Below are positions 43,093-50,619 of a DNA stretch of 64,000 nt, piece by piece. Where the stretch lies: NCBI GenBank assembly GCA_041492185.1, contig JBGPWL010000010.1:14722-78721 (forward strand), read 5' to 3'. The DNA is from JAOAPY01 sp041492185 (GTDB lineage: Bacteria > Acidobacteriota > Blastocatellia > Pyrinomonadales > Pyrinomonadaceae). The notes under the pieces were generated by a model that saw only the letters and a program-made list of their open reading frames with translations, was not told where the DNA came from and made no database searches. Made by a program: the position numbers and the translations under genes. The stretch's first letter is position 1; each line of letters begins with the position of its first letter.

Positions 43093-43806
43093 ATGTCTGT
43101 CTCAATAAACCCTGTTCCCCCAAGGGGAAACCGCTTGCTCGGGAAACTTCCGGACGAGGAGTATGAACGCCTGCTGCCAAAACTTCAGGAAGTCTCTTTT
43201 TCCCTCGGTGAAGTTGTATATGAATTCGGCGGACATTTGGATTATGTCTTTTTCCCTACAACAGCAATCGTCTCTCTGCTCTACACCATGGAAAACGGCA
43301 CGAGCGCCGAAATGGGCTTGACGGGTAACGATGGTGTGGTGGGGATTGCCCTCTTCATGGGCGGAGGCACCATGCCCAACCGTGCCGTCGTGCAGAGTGC
43401 CGGCAGGGCCCTGAGGATGAAGGCAAAGGTGCTGCAAGATGAATTCGCGATGGGCGGCAAATTCCAACACTGGCTGCTGCGCTACACGCAAGCACTCATT
43501 ACCCAAATCTCACAGACAGCCGTTTGCAACCGGCTGCACTCGGTTGAAGAGCAACTTTGCCGCTGGCTGTTGTTAAGCCACGACCGGGTTCCGTCGGACG
43601 AGTTGATCATGACGCAGGAACTGATCGCCGATATGTTGGGTGTCCGCCGCGAAGGCGTGACCGTGGCCGCCGGTCGCTTGCAAGATGTTGGAGCGATTAG
43701 CTACGTCCGCGGCCACATCAAGATTCTCGACCGCCAAAAATTGGAAGAAACCGTCTGCGAATGTTACCGAGTTGTCAAAAACGAGTTTGACCGCTTGCTC
43801 GGATAG
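43093..43806 (+). CDS. Crp/Fnr family transcriptional regulator 1
   Basis: A 237-residue regulator. A cNMP-binding-like beta roll spans ~30-130 (VVYEFGGHLDYVFFPTTAIV, GNDGVVGIALFMGG), the dimer helix ~135-165, and a winged HTH near 180-205 (TQELIADMLGVRREGVTVAA). The beta roll lacks an obvious Arg-Ser pair for cAMP, and there is no Cys cluster for FeS, so the signal is unknown. Its paralogue is at 45350. Probably autoregulated through the palindrome at 42948. Start ATG just before the family-typical VPVSNRLL-like segment. Confidence 0.9.
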   Translation: MSVSINPVPPRGNRLLGKLPDEEYERLLPKLQEVSFSLGEVVYEFGGHLDYVFFPTTAIVSLLYTMENGTSAEMGLTGNDGVVGIALFMGGGTMPNRAVVQSAGRALRMKAKVLQDEFAMGGKFQHWLLRYTQALITQISQTAVCNRLHSVEEQLCRWLLLSHDRVPSDELIMTQELIADMLGVRREGVTVAAGRLQDVGAISYVRGHIKILDRQKLEETVCECYRVVKNEFDRLLG

Positions 43807-43813
43807 ATACCAA

Positions 43814-43910
43814 GGCAAAAGTAAAAAGGTAAAAGGCAAAAAGGAAGGGCGAATCAATCAACGGGCCGTTGGTTGTCGCCCTTCTCACTTTTCCTTTCTA
43901 CTTTTGCCCT
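43814..43910. repeat. A-rich inverted repeat after Crp/Fnr 1
   Basis: A left arm of GGCAAAAGTAAAAAGGTAAA and GGAAGGGCGA-type text pairs with the right arm TCGCCCTTCTCAC...CTACTTTTGCCC, arms about 35-40 bp with small gaps. It may terminate the regulator transcript. The rest of the 43807-44097 gap contains nothing recognisable. Confidence 0.7.
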
Positions 43911-44097
43911 GCTTCCAATGTGCGATAACGCAAGGACACTCGCTCTTTCGAGTGGTATAGTCTCAGGACGGCTGATGATGAACCGTTGCGTTATCAAGAG
44001 CGTGGGGCCGCGGAAGGATTAACAGCGAAACAACAGGGTGTGGTTGCTGCATTTTGCGTTTCGGCTAGACGCCCTCTAACGCGTTAGGAAACAACTT

Positions 44098-44583
44098 ATG
44101 AAACTAACAAACATGGCTGCACTCTTCGCTCTGATAGTTATGATCTGTAGCGCGCCAATCGTCGCACAACGCACGACCCGACCTTCCGCGGCGGTTCGAT
44201 CTCCTGAAGTCGTGCTTAGAGAATTCTACAAGTGGTATATCCATGCCGGGAGCCATGACATAGATCCACTCAAGACCGACAAGGCTACTTTTAGGAAGTA
44301 CGTCAGCGCGAGGTTCATTCGTGAAATTGAAAGAAACGAAAGACTGCCCGAAGGTGAAGGTTTCGATGCAGATTATTTTCTGCAAACGCAAGACCCGCTT
44401 CCCTCTTCCGATGCAAACAATGAAGCGGAGTGGCTAAAGAGTATCTCGGTATCGAGAGTCGCAGTCAAAGGAACAACAGCCACGGCGATTGTCACTTTTT
44501 TCGCTGGGTATCCGAAGGTGAAGGTGAGCCTCATACAAGAAGGTGGCGTCTGGAAGATTAATCACGTAGCGGACGCACACTGA
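44098..44583 (+). CDS. Secreted DUF3828-like protein
   Basis: A 161-residue protein: signal peptide ending near VAQ, then a domain fitting DUF3828 (PEVVLREFYKWYIHAGSHDI, VSARFIREIE, YFLQTQDPL, and the closing VKVSLIQEGGVWKINHVADAH). Periplasmic. No known activity. The ATG follows AGGAAA. It has no palindrome of the neighbouring regulon directly upstream. Confidence 0.75.
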   Translation: MKLTNMAALFALIVMICSAPIVAQRTTRPSAAVRSPEVVLREFYKWYIHAGSHDIDPLKTDKATFRKYVSARFIREIERNERLPEGEGFDADYFLQTQDPLPSSDANNEAEWLKSISVSRVAVKGTTATAIVTFFAGYPKVKVSLIQEGGVWKINHVADAH

Positions 44584-44684
44584 TACGAATCCTTGCTGGT
44601 CAATGAGTCCTGATAAATTCAGCTATGCGGCAGATCATTTCACTGCGGGTTGGTGAATTGCATAATTCGGAAAGGAAAAGATTC

Positions 44685-45152
44685 ATGAAGAATGTGCTTA
44701 TGTTCGTTATGCCTTTAGTATTCCTTTGCACACCTTCACTGGCATCACCTTCGCAGAACCAGGACACCACCGTTATTGATAAGTTCATCTCGAAGCAGGC
44801 CACTCAGGAAGGCGGCGACGAGGACGCAGAAGCGAGAAAGGTGGCGGAGGGGGACCTCAACCGCGATGGCACCTCCGACCTCGCAGTCTTATACACGATT
44901 GAGGGTCAGAACGGGACAAACAACTATGTGCAATACCTGGCCGTATTCGTTCGAGTCAAAGGGCGCCTTCTTCCAGTTACACACGCCGCAGTTGGCGGCA
45001 AGTCTTATCGGGCGGTTGAGCTGGAGTCAATCAGCAACAGCGTAATCCTGTTAAAGACACTTAAGTATGCAGCGAAGGACGCGGCGTGCTGCCCGAGCAA
45101 GAAAGGGACGGCTCGATACGCGCTGGTCAACCGCAGGCTCAAGGAGCTATAG
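44685..45152 (+). CDS. Secreted hypothetical protein with Asp-loop
   Basis: A 155-residue protein with a signal peptide (MKNVLMFVMPLVFLCTPSLA). The mature part contains GDLNRDGTSDLAVLY, an FG-GAP/dockerin-like Asp loop that could bind calcium, then strands and a late CCPSKKGTARY pair of cysteines. AAAGGAAAAG precedes the ATG. Not assigned to a family. Confidence 0.7.
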   Translation: MKNVLMFVMPLVFLCTPSLASPSQNQDTTVIDKFISKQATQEGGDEDAEARKVAEGDLNRDGTSDLAVLYTIEGQNGTNNYVQYLAVFVRVKGRLLPVTHAAVGGKSYRAVELESISNSVILLKTLKYAAKDAACCPSKKGTARYALVNRRLKEL

Positions 45153-45349
45153 GGTCCGTTCCCCAGCCACAACGAGTCATGAGACCGGGAATCCTGTCAA
45201 TCGAGCGCAGAGGAACGACGGTGACGATGGCGTCATCGCGCGCAGGAAGTTGGCGACCATCGTTCTGGTGAGAAGAAGCAACACGATTTATCCGTATCAT
45301 CGACAAGATGCCAAAAGCATCAGGCGACGGTAGTGGAATTCTTACTGAC

Positions 45350-46066
45350 CTACTCAGGCAGAAAGCTATCGTATTCCTCTTTGGTGATTCTGTAGCATTG
45401 ACAGACGATCGCCTCCAGCTTTGCCGGCTGGAGGATCGTAAGGATGCCGCGACTGTAGCTAATCAATTTCTCACGTTGTAGATTGCCAGCAGCTTTGTTT
45501 ACGCCTTCGCGTCGCACGCCCAGCATGCTGGACAAGAATTCCTGGGTGAGGCGAAACTTCTCCGCTTCCATCCCGTCGCGGGTCGTCAGCAGCCACCGTG
45601 CCAAGCGGGCATCTATTGAGTGGAAGCGGTTGCACACAGCTGCTTGGGCTGTTTGCGTCAATCGTGAGTGCGTGTATCGTCGCAGCAGGCGCGGCAACCC
45701 TCCTCCGTTTTCGCATTCCTTTCGTAAGGCCGTCGCCTTCATTCTCAGGGCCACACCCGCACCTTGCACGACGGCGCGATTACGTGATGTCTTTACGCCC
45801 ATGAATACGGGGAGGCCGACCATACCCTCGCGGCCCACCATGCCAACCTCGAGATTGGTTCCCTCGCCTTCAGTTGCGAGCAGAGACACAACGCCACTCG
45901 TCGGGAAATAGACGTGCCGGATGATGTCGCCCGGTTCGTATACGGCTGACCCAAAAGTCAGGTTTGTCAGCTCCAACTTAGTGAGCAGATGCTGATATTC
46001 CTTTCTGGGCAGTTTGGCGAGAAGCCGATTGGAAACCGGCACCGATCGATTTGTGGCTGGAAGCAT
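45350..46066 (-). CDS. Crp/Fnr family transcriptional regulator 2
   Basis: A 238-residue paralogue of the regulator at 43093: same length, same opening (NRLLAKLPRKEYQHLLTKLE against NRLLGKLPDEEYERLLPKLQ), same FGSAVYEPGDIIRHVYFPTSG beta roll, and a near-identical recognition region (MLGVRREGVNKAAGNLQ). The cofactor pocket again lacks clear cAMP or FeS determinants. The ATG at 46066 follows GAAGGA; an upstream ATG would add residues absent from the paralogue. A palindrome at 46207 lies 141 bp upstream. Confidence 0.9.
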   Translation of the reverse strand: MLPATNRSVPVSNRLLAKLPRKEYQHLLTKLELTNLTFGSAVYEPGDIIRHVYFPTSGVVSLLATEGEGTNLEVGMVGREGMVGLPVFMGVKTSRNRAVVQGAGVALRMKATALRKECENGGGLPRLLRRYTHSRLTQTAQAAVCNRFHSIDARLARWLLTTRDGMEAEKFRLTQEFLSSMLGVRREGVNKAAGNLQREKLISYSRGILTILQPAKLEAIVCQCYRITKEEYDSFLPE

Positions 46067-46206
46067 CGAGGGTTTTCCTTCTTCCGGTTGCTTGGCGCCA
46101 AGACAACAAACGGCACAAGAATGGGGTTGCCAGCCCAATCCAAGTGTCTAAAGATGATTTGTCTAACGAACGCTGCGGTATGTATACGACCCAAAGGCCT
46201 GGGCCG

Positions 46207-46226
46207 TATGTGCGCTAGCGCGCATA
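46207..46226. promoter_or_regulatory. Crp-like palindrome, site 2
   Basis: TATGTGCGCTAGCGCGCATA, nearly perfect dyad, followed by TGCGCAC. It is 141 bp upstream of Crp/Fnr 2 (minus strand), with the shared leader segment in between. Confidence 0.72.
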
Positions 46227-46298
46227 TGCGCACTTTTCACAAACCAAACAAGGGCGGTCTCTTTGGTCTGGTTGGAACCTACATCAACGGGTGTGTTG

Positions 46299-46565
46299 TT
46301 ACCTCAGGCCGAAACCCCTCCGGCGAAAGAGCGCGTGATAGACGATCAAAAACACTACGGCGCCCGTCACGGCGACGAGCAGGCTATAGAGATTCAGACC
46401 TGTCACACCAGTTGCTCCAAACAGATTGAATAGAAAGCCGCCGACGATCGCACCGACAACTCCTAAGAGGACGTCGCGAACCAGGCCTTCACCCGTCTTG
46501 TTAACAATCTTGCTTCCGATGTAACCAGCGACCAGACCGAGCACGATCCAGGCGACAAAAGACAT
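46299..46565 (-). CDS. GlsB/YeaQ/YmgE family stress membrane protein
   Basis: An 88-residue protein of three predicted helices with the family glycine pattern: AWIVLGLVAGYIGSKIV, DVLLGVVGAIVGGFLFNLFG and LLVAVTGAVVFLIVYHALF, ending RRRGFGLR. Inner membrane; the family is induced by acid or general stress and may anchor Asp23-like proteins. The ATG at 46565 was chosen to open the first helix; CAGGAAAG lies upstream. Palindrome site 3 stands 215 bp upstream. Confidence 0.88.
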   Translation of the reverse strand: MSFVAWIVLGLVAGYIGSKIVNKTGEGLVRDVLLGVVGAIVGGFLFNLFGATGVTGLNLYSLLVAVTGAVVFLIVYHALFRRRGFGLR

Positions 46566-46779
46566 CGCTGAACTTTCCTGCCGGTTGGATATCAACATAC
46601 CGAACTGTGTTACCTCGATGATTGACATTTCACTTCTCCTTCTTTTTTGAGTTCTCTAGTCGTCTCTTGGAAAACATCAGACGGCACAAGAAGGAGGTTG
46701 CTGGCCTGATCCGCAGTGTCGATAGGTGATTTGTCTAAAGAACGACTGAAGCGAAGGATACAACTCAAAAGAACGGCGG

Positions 46780-46799
46780 TCTGTGCGCTAGAACACATA
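46780..46799. promoter_or_regulatory. Crp-like palindrome, site 3
   Basis: TCTGTGCGCTAGAACACATA. Upstream of the GlsB-type gene on the minus strand (215 bp) and 159 bp upstream of the plus-strand basic peptide gene. Confidence 0.65.
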
Positions 46800-46895
46800 T
46801 AGAGGAAGTGAGGAAAGAAACGGGAGCATCCTCTCAGCCAGGCAGGCGGTCGTACTCGTCTTAAGCGTTTCGCTCGCGATTTATCCTCGCCCCAA

Positions 46896-46915
46896 TATGT
46901 GTGTTAGCGCACATA
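46896..46915. promoter_or_regulatory. Crp-like palindrome, site 4
   Basis: TATGTGTGTTAGCGCACATA. Centred 53 bp upstream of the ATG of the small basic exported protein at 46959. Confidence 0.7.
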
Positions 46916-46958
46916 CACCTCAAGCCGCAGGGATTAGAGTCAGCGCCAAGGAGTGAAT

Positions 46959-47237
46959 ATGAAACGAAAAACAATGCAGCTTTTGATGGGGACAGCGATG
47001 GCAATATCCTTAGCGTGTGCCTCGCTGGATGTGATCGCTCAACAGAATGTCAATTCCAGTAAAGGGCAGATGAAGGAAGGCGGCAGAGAGGTTGGCAGAG
47101 CCGGTCGAGGCGTGGGGCGACATGTGAAGCATGGCCGGATAGTGCGCGGTGGCAAACACTTTGGACGACACATGGGGCGTGCCGGTAGGCACTTCGGCCG
47201 CGGGACCAAGCATGCCGTCAAGCATGCAATATCCTAA
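46959..47237 (+). CDS. Exported Gly/Arg/His-rich basic peptide
   Basis: A 92-residue protein: signal peptide (MKRKTMQLLMGTAMAISLAC, cut near VIAQ) and a mature part of ~60 residues very rich in Gly, Arg, His and Lys (GRAGRGVGRHVKHGRI, GGKHFGRHMGRAGRHFGRG). AAGGAG stands five bases upstream of the ATG. Composition suggests binding of polyanions (DNA, LPS, teichoic-type polymers) or metal through His; antimicrobial-like activity is conceivable. No family recognised. Confidence 0.75.
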   Translation: MKRKTMQLLMGTAMAISLACASLDVIAQQNVNSSKGQMKEGGREVGRAGRGVGRHVKHGRIVRGGKHFGRHMGRAGRHFGRGTKHAVKHAIS

Positions 47238-47420
47238 GACGAACTTCCTTTCATAACTGAGTGCTGTTACATCTGTGTTGATTGCTCTCAGAGACCACTC
47301 TTGCGTCAGAAATCGGCAATGGCAGTCGACCGCCTGTGCGCACATAAAGCAGAAATGAAGCAGTACGTTTAATAACGCTTCTTTGACGACCCTGGGAACC
47401 CACAGCCCGTCTTGTTTCTA

Positions 47421-47440
47421 TATGTGCGCAAACGCACATA
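47421..47440. promoter_or_regulatory. Crp-like palindrome, site 5
   Basis: TATGTGCGCAAACGCACATA, with strong arms. It lies 63 bp upstream of the 25-codon frame at 47504. A shortened version without the centre (TGTGCGCACATA) is found at about 47335-47346. Confidence 0.7.
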
Positions 47441-47503
47441 CACGACACTTTAATCGGTCTAAGGTAGCGCCCATTAGTGACATCCCGTAATCAGGAGGCG
47501 ACC

Positions 47504-47581
47504 ATGCCAAAGCCTGACGTAGATGGCGTGGTAGCAAGGATCACGCAATTCGTTTTTCCTGCGGAGCGCGTCGCTGCTTAG
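47504..47581 (+). CDS. 25-residue ORF with strong ribosome binding site
   Basis: ATG preceded by CAGGAGG with 6-base spacing, then 25 codons (MPKPDVDGVVARITQFVF, then PAERVAA) to a TAG. It follows palindrome site 5, as other small genes of this region follow theirs. Could be a functional small protein, a leader peptide, or the first part of a longer gene lost by mutation. Low certainty. Confidence 0.4.
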   Translation: MPKPDVDGVVARITQFVFPAERVAA

Positions 47582-47922
47582 TCAATCCGCGCTGGATGTG
47601 GAAGTCAACAACTGTCCGCTTCCAACACCTCCCCTCCCGCGCCAACTGCGCAACGAAGATGCTCAAAAACATTTAGAATGATCTATATGTGTGTTAGAGC
47701 ACATACAAACGCTCGCGGGTAGTTTATGTTGCCGTACTGGCAATTTACTGTGAAAGCATACCAGGCAGTCTCGGATTCAGAGATACATTTGATTGCGCTC
47801 TGATGCTGGCGGCGAACGCGTCGGGCAGAAGAGACACAGGTGATTGAAGCGCGGGTTTCAGCGAGATTCAAACCCACCCTTCGCAAGGTCGAGTTGCATG
47901 TACCTGCAACAAGGAGTTGGTT
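47582..47922. other. 341-bp gap holding a palindrome
   Basis: No gene supported. Contains palindrome site 6 (47686-47705) and, near 47893-47910, the short inverted repeat GTTGCATGTACCTGCAAC just before the ribosome binding site of the next gene. Confidence 0.6.
47686..47705. promoter_or_regulatory. Crp-like palindrome, site 6
   Basis: TATGTGTGTTAGAGCACATA. It is 218 bp upstream of the two-repeat exported protein at 47923. Confidence 0.68.
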
Positions 47923-48693
47923 ATGAAAAGAAATCAATGGCTAGGCAGAATCGGGATCGCCGCGCTGGCGTTTTTGCTGCTGCTTGGCGCGGGAATCGTC
48001 TTGAGCACGACAGCTCGGGCTCAAAATCAAGATGATCGTGATGCCCAAAGCCGTCGGGATCAAAACAACCGTGATCGCAACGATCAATATCGCCGCGACC
48101 GCAACTGGGATCAGTACGGCAACTACGGCGGCTCTGTCGAGTTGCGCGAAACCGCTCTGAACGCTGGCTACAACGAAGGTATCAGGGAAGGCAGCAATGA
48201 TCGCCAGAACGGGAGGCACTCTAACTATCGAGACTCTAGTGCCTACCGGAACGCCACGAAAGACTACCGCTCACGTCTCGGCGACCGCGAGTTGTACCGC
48301 CGATACTTCCGTGACGCATTCGAGAGCGGATACAACGCCGACGGTTATGACCAGGACAGTCGCGATCGAGACAACCGTGATCGTGATCGAAACAACCGTG
48401 ACCGCAACAACAACGGCGACCGAAATCGCCGCGGCCGCAACTGGGACGGCTACTCCAACTACGGCGGCTCCTTCGAGCTTCGCCAAACGGCACTGAACGC
48501 GGGCTACAACGAAGGCATCAAGGAAGGTCGCAAGGACCGCAATCGGCGCAACCGCTCTGATTACCGTGACAAGGGCGCCTACCAGAAAGCCACGCAAGAC
48601 TACAGCTCAAGGCTCGGCGACCGCGAGCTATACCGACGTTACTACCAAGAGGCCTACCCTAATGGTTATGACGCCGGCATCAATGGTTACTAG
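47923..48693 (+). CDS. Exported protein with two ~75-residue repeats and Asp/Arg/Asn linkers
   Basis: A 256-residue protein: a signal or anchor helix (IGIAALAFLLLLGAGIVLS), then two copies of one domain beginning NYGGSVELRETALNAGYNEG and NYGGSFELRQTALNAGYNEG and ending LGDRELYRRYFRDAF / LGDRELYRRYYQEAY. Each is preceded by a run of D, R, N repeats (RDRNNRDRNNNGDRNRRGRN). AAGGAG lies seven bases upstream of the ATG. The repeated charged linkers should be unstructured; the domains look helical with Tyr-rich faces. I do not recognise a named function. Confidence 0.8.
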   Translation: MKRNQWLGRIGIAALAFLLLLGAGIVLSTTARAQNQDDRDAQSRRDQNNRDRNDQYRRDRNWDQYGNYGGSVELRETALNAGYNEGIREGSNDRQNGRHSNYRDSSAYRNATKDYRSRLGDRELYRRYFRDAFESGYNADGYDQDSRDRDNRDRDRNNRDRNNNGDRNRRGRNWDGYSNYGGSFELRQTALNAGYNEGIKEGRKDRNRRNRSDYRDKGAYQKATQDYSSRLGDRELYRRYYQEAYPNGYDAGINGY

Positions 48694-48787
48694 AAGTTTC
48701 TTGAAGGCCCTCACCTCTTTTCAAGTCTTCGTTTTCGAATCCAGCTTGCGCTTCGCGGCGCATGCATTCAAAGGAAGTCAGTAAGAA

Positions 48788-49015
48788 GTGAACACAAAGA
48801 CATCAGTCAGACTCATCAAAAAAGGGGAACGCAAAGGGCGAAAGATCCGAGCTAAGGTCCAACATCGAACTGGCCCAAAACAGTGGTCCACAGCAGTTCG
48901 CTCGTGGGTCGTTGAGTCTCAAGAACGCGATCGCAGCGAATCGCTCCCAGCTTTCGACAGTTTGTTCGAGGATGCACTGACGCCGCCGGAACGCGCAGAT
49001 GGAAGCGTTGTCTAG
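48788..49015 (+). CDS. Small basic hypothetical protein
   Basis: A 75-residue protein from a GTG with AGTAAGAAG-type purine-rich text upstream. Basic N-terminal half (LIKKGERKGRKIRAKVQHRT), acidic C-terminal half. No signal or membrane segment. No family recognised. The next small gene starts 62 bp on. Confidence 0.5.
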   Translation: MNTKTSVRLIKKGERKGRKIRAKVQHRTGPKQWSTAVRSWVVESQERDRSESLPAFDSLFEDALTPPERADGSVV

Positions 49016-49076
49016 CGATCAACGAACGGCAACGCTCAAACGATTGGAGAGGGCTACACTCGCCCAAAGGAGAAAT

Positions 49077-49271
49077 ATGACACCAGCTAAACCAGGAGTG
49101 GTCAAAGACGAGCTGACAACCCATGACCGAACGCAGGCGGCGATAGAGGCTTATCGGGCCAAGTCCGATGAACGAACTAGCCCGGGACCAAATCCGGTTC
49201 GTGAGAGGCGGTATCTCGACGTGGATGGAGTTCTCGCGCGCTCGTCGTTGCCAGAAGCGTTAAGGCTATAG
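49077..49271 (+). CDS. 64-residue hypothetical protein
   Basis: Starts at an ATG with AAAGGAG four to five bases upstream; a longer frame from 48999 overlaps the previous gene and lacks such a site. Hydrophilic (THDRTQAAIEAYRAKSDERT, then VRERRYLDVDG). No family recognised. Confidence 0.5.
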   Translation: MTPAKPGVVKDELTTHDRTQAAIEAYRAKSDERTSPGPNPVRERRYLDVDGVLARSSLPEALRL

Positions 49272-49421
49272 TCACATATTGGACAAGTACTACCTTCCCG
49301 CCAGAGTTGGCGTGAAGCCCCCGGCATGGTGGTGTCCTGATTTATTTCTCTGTGCGATCTCCGCGTCCCCTGTGTCTTGTGGTGAGTGGTTATGGATGAT
49401 CCCGGAGTTCAGATTCGCTGA

Positions 49422-49808
49422 TCAGTGTCCGACCGGGATCCGTTGAAAGCGTGTCTTGCCTTCCACATCTTCCCATGAGATGTCGAGCACATAAGGACAA
49501 GCCTTGCCTGTGATGATCTTGAGTCGTTCCAACTGATCGTGATCGATCTCGCTCGGTCTGCCATTGATCCAGGTTCGGTGGGCCAGGACTGCTCGCTCTT
49601 TGGGTAGGATGGCTTTTACCGCGTCGAATCGAATGTGAGCTTGTGACGGCCCTCCGCCGAAAGTTTCTTCATCTTTCAGGAAGATAGTTAGAATCTCCAT
49701 CGACTTAAGGGTTTGGTCACCGGTGTTCGTCAACTCTAAGAGAACCTTCGGTCCGGTATCGATTAATCTGAAGCTGAGAGGTTTGGCTGTATTGCTATTG
49801 TTGCTCAT
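49422..49808 (-). CDS. Small hypothetical protein, beta-sandwich-like
   Basis: A 128-residue cytosolic protein of alternating strands (SFRLIDTGPKVLLELTNTGD, SMEILTIFLKDEETFGG, AVLAHRTWINGR, YVLDISWEDVEGKTRF) without signal peptide. The LTNTGDQTLKS turn recalls Ig-like sandwich domains. Function unknown. Separated from the receiver gene by the family C repeat. Confidence 0.65.
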   Translation of the reverse strand: MSNNSNTAKPLSFRLIDTGPKVLLELTNTGDQTLKSMEILTIFLKDEETFGGGPSQAHIRFDAVKAILPKERAVLAHRTWINGRPSEIDHDQLERLKIITGKACPYVLDISWEDVEGKTRFQRIPVGH

Positions 49809-49831
49809 AGTCTTTGTCACGCTTGTCCGAA

Positions 49832-49908
49832 ACCACCTGCGGTAGCGGGTGGGTAATTGTCATCACTACGCGGCCAGCGGAGCAAAACCACCCGCTACCG
49901 CAGGTAGT
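49832..49908. repeat. REP-like family C, full inverted pair
   Basis: Arms 49832-49853 and 49887-49908 (ACCTGCGGTAGCGGGTGG and its complement) enclose a 33-bp loop. The right arm and part of the loop encode the last ~14 residues of the receiver-domain protein on the minus strand. Single-arm copies lie at 32695 and 63709. Confidence 0.85.
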
Positions 49909-50294
49909 TCCGTCTTTAGCAGCAGGCGAGTGATAAGATTTCTCAACTGGTTGAAGTTGTCGGGGCGAGTGACATGTACATTTCGACCGATGGCGACTTC
50001 ATCACCTTCGCCGACCTCTGCAACGCAAAAGAGCACAACTGGCACACTCTCTCCCAGGCCCGCGCGTTCGCGGATACGGCACGCGGTAACTATTATGTCG
50101 GCTAGTATGCCGGGTAAACTCACGAGAATCAGATCGGGACGCCTGCGTAGTGCGCTCGTGATTGCGCTGGGTTCATCTCTCATTGCCTCCACACGGTAAC
50201 CGTCCACTTTGAGCAATTTCTCAATGCCGTCGCGAGTCTCCTCGACATCCTCCACTACCAGGATGATCAGGGCCGTGTCATTTTCTATGTTCAT
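49866..50294 (-). CDS. Receiver-domain protein without the phospho-acceptor Asp
   Basis: A 142-residue stand-alone response-regulator receiver fold: ILVVEDVEETRDGIEKLLK (acidic pocket kept as Glu-Asp), then PDLILVSLPGILADII where the phosphorylated Asp of LILVDL is a Ser, and HVTRPDNFNQL where the conserved Lys is Arg. Phosphorylation at the usual site is therefore impossible; it is a pseudo-receiver, probably a protein-protein adaptor. The last residues (ELPAVAGGFAPLAA) come from repeat family C. Palindrome site 7 is 97 bp upstream. Confidence 0.8.
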   Translation of the reverse strand: MNIENDTALIILVVEDVEETRDGIEKLLKVDGYRVEAMRDEPSAITSALRRRPDLILVSLPGILADIIVTACRIRERAGLGESVPVVLFCVAEVGEGDEVAIGRNVHVTRPDNFNQLRNLITRLLLKTELPAVAGGFAPLAA

Positions 50295-50390
50295 CAAACG
50301 CTTTCTTGTTCGCTTACGGCCAGGTTTTGTTTATCTTCGAGTACATGACCACTAGCGAACCTTTAACAATAGCGACAACTAAGCGGCTTG

Positions 50391-50410
50391 TCCGTGCGCC
50401 AGCGCACATA
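50391..50410. promoter_or_regulatory. Crp-like palindrome, site 7
   Basis: TCCGTGCGCCAGCGCACATA. Upstream of the pseudo-receiver gene (minus strand, 97 bp). Confidence 0.68.
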
Positions 50411-50430
50411 TTGCCTAACTTTTCGGCGTG

Positions 50431-50506
50431 AGATCGATAAATCCCAATCATAAGCGGCCTAGCGCACAGACGGCGCCGCGTGCTTAGCCTAACCTTGTGT
50501 TCTGTC
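50431..50506 (+). promoter_or_regulatory. Duplicated promoter segment, copy 1, with palindrome site 8
   Basis: A ~76-bp stretch from ATCGATAAATCC through TAAGCGGCCTAGCGCACAGA (50451-50470, one good half-site) to GCTTAGCCTAACCTTGTGTT is repeated at 51649-51726. It precedes the Met/His-rich protein gene. Confidence 0.65.
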
Positions 50507-50619
50507 AGCAAAGGAATCCGAGGCTAAGACCACTAAAATAGTCAAAGATTCGTTAACTTTTTCGAGGATCTGAAGGCGGAATTCCGCTCTGAAAAATGAA
50601 GAGGGAGAAAGGTGAGAAT

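Noticed and set aside
45153..45349. Possible gene in the gap between the Asp-loop protein and Crp/Fnr 2
   Set aside because: Short frames exist but none has a ribosome binding site, a family motif or a signal peptide.
47251..47448. 65-codon minus-strand frame across palindrome site 5
   Set aside because: It runs through the palindrome and has no initiation signal; the region is better explained as regulatory.
48050..48450. Tandem GATCG/CGTGATCG-type repetition as a DNA repeat array
   Set aside because: It is codon-level repetition of Asp-Arg-Asn inside a coding region with good start signals, not a noncoding array.
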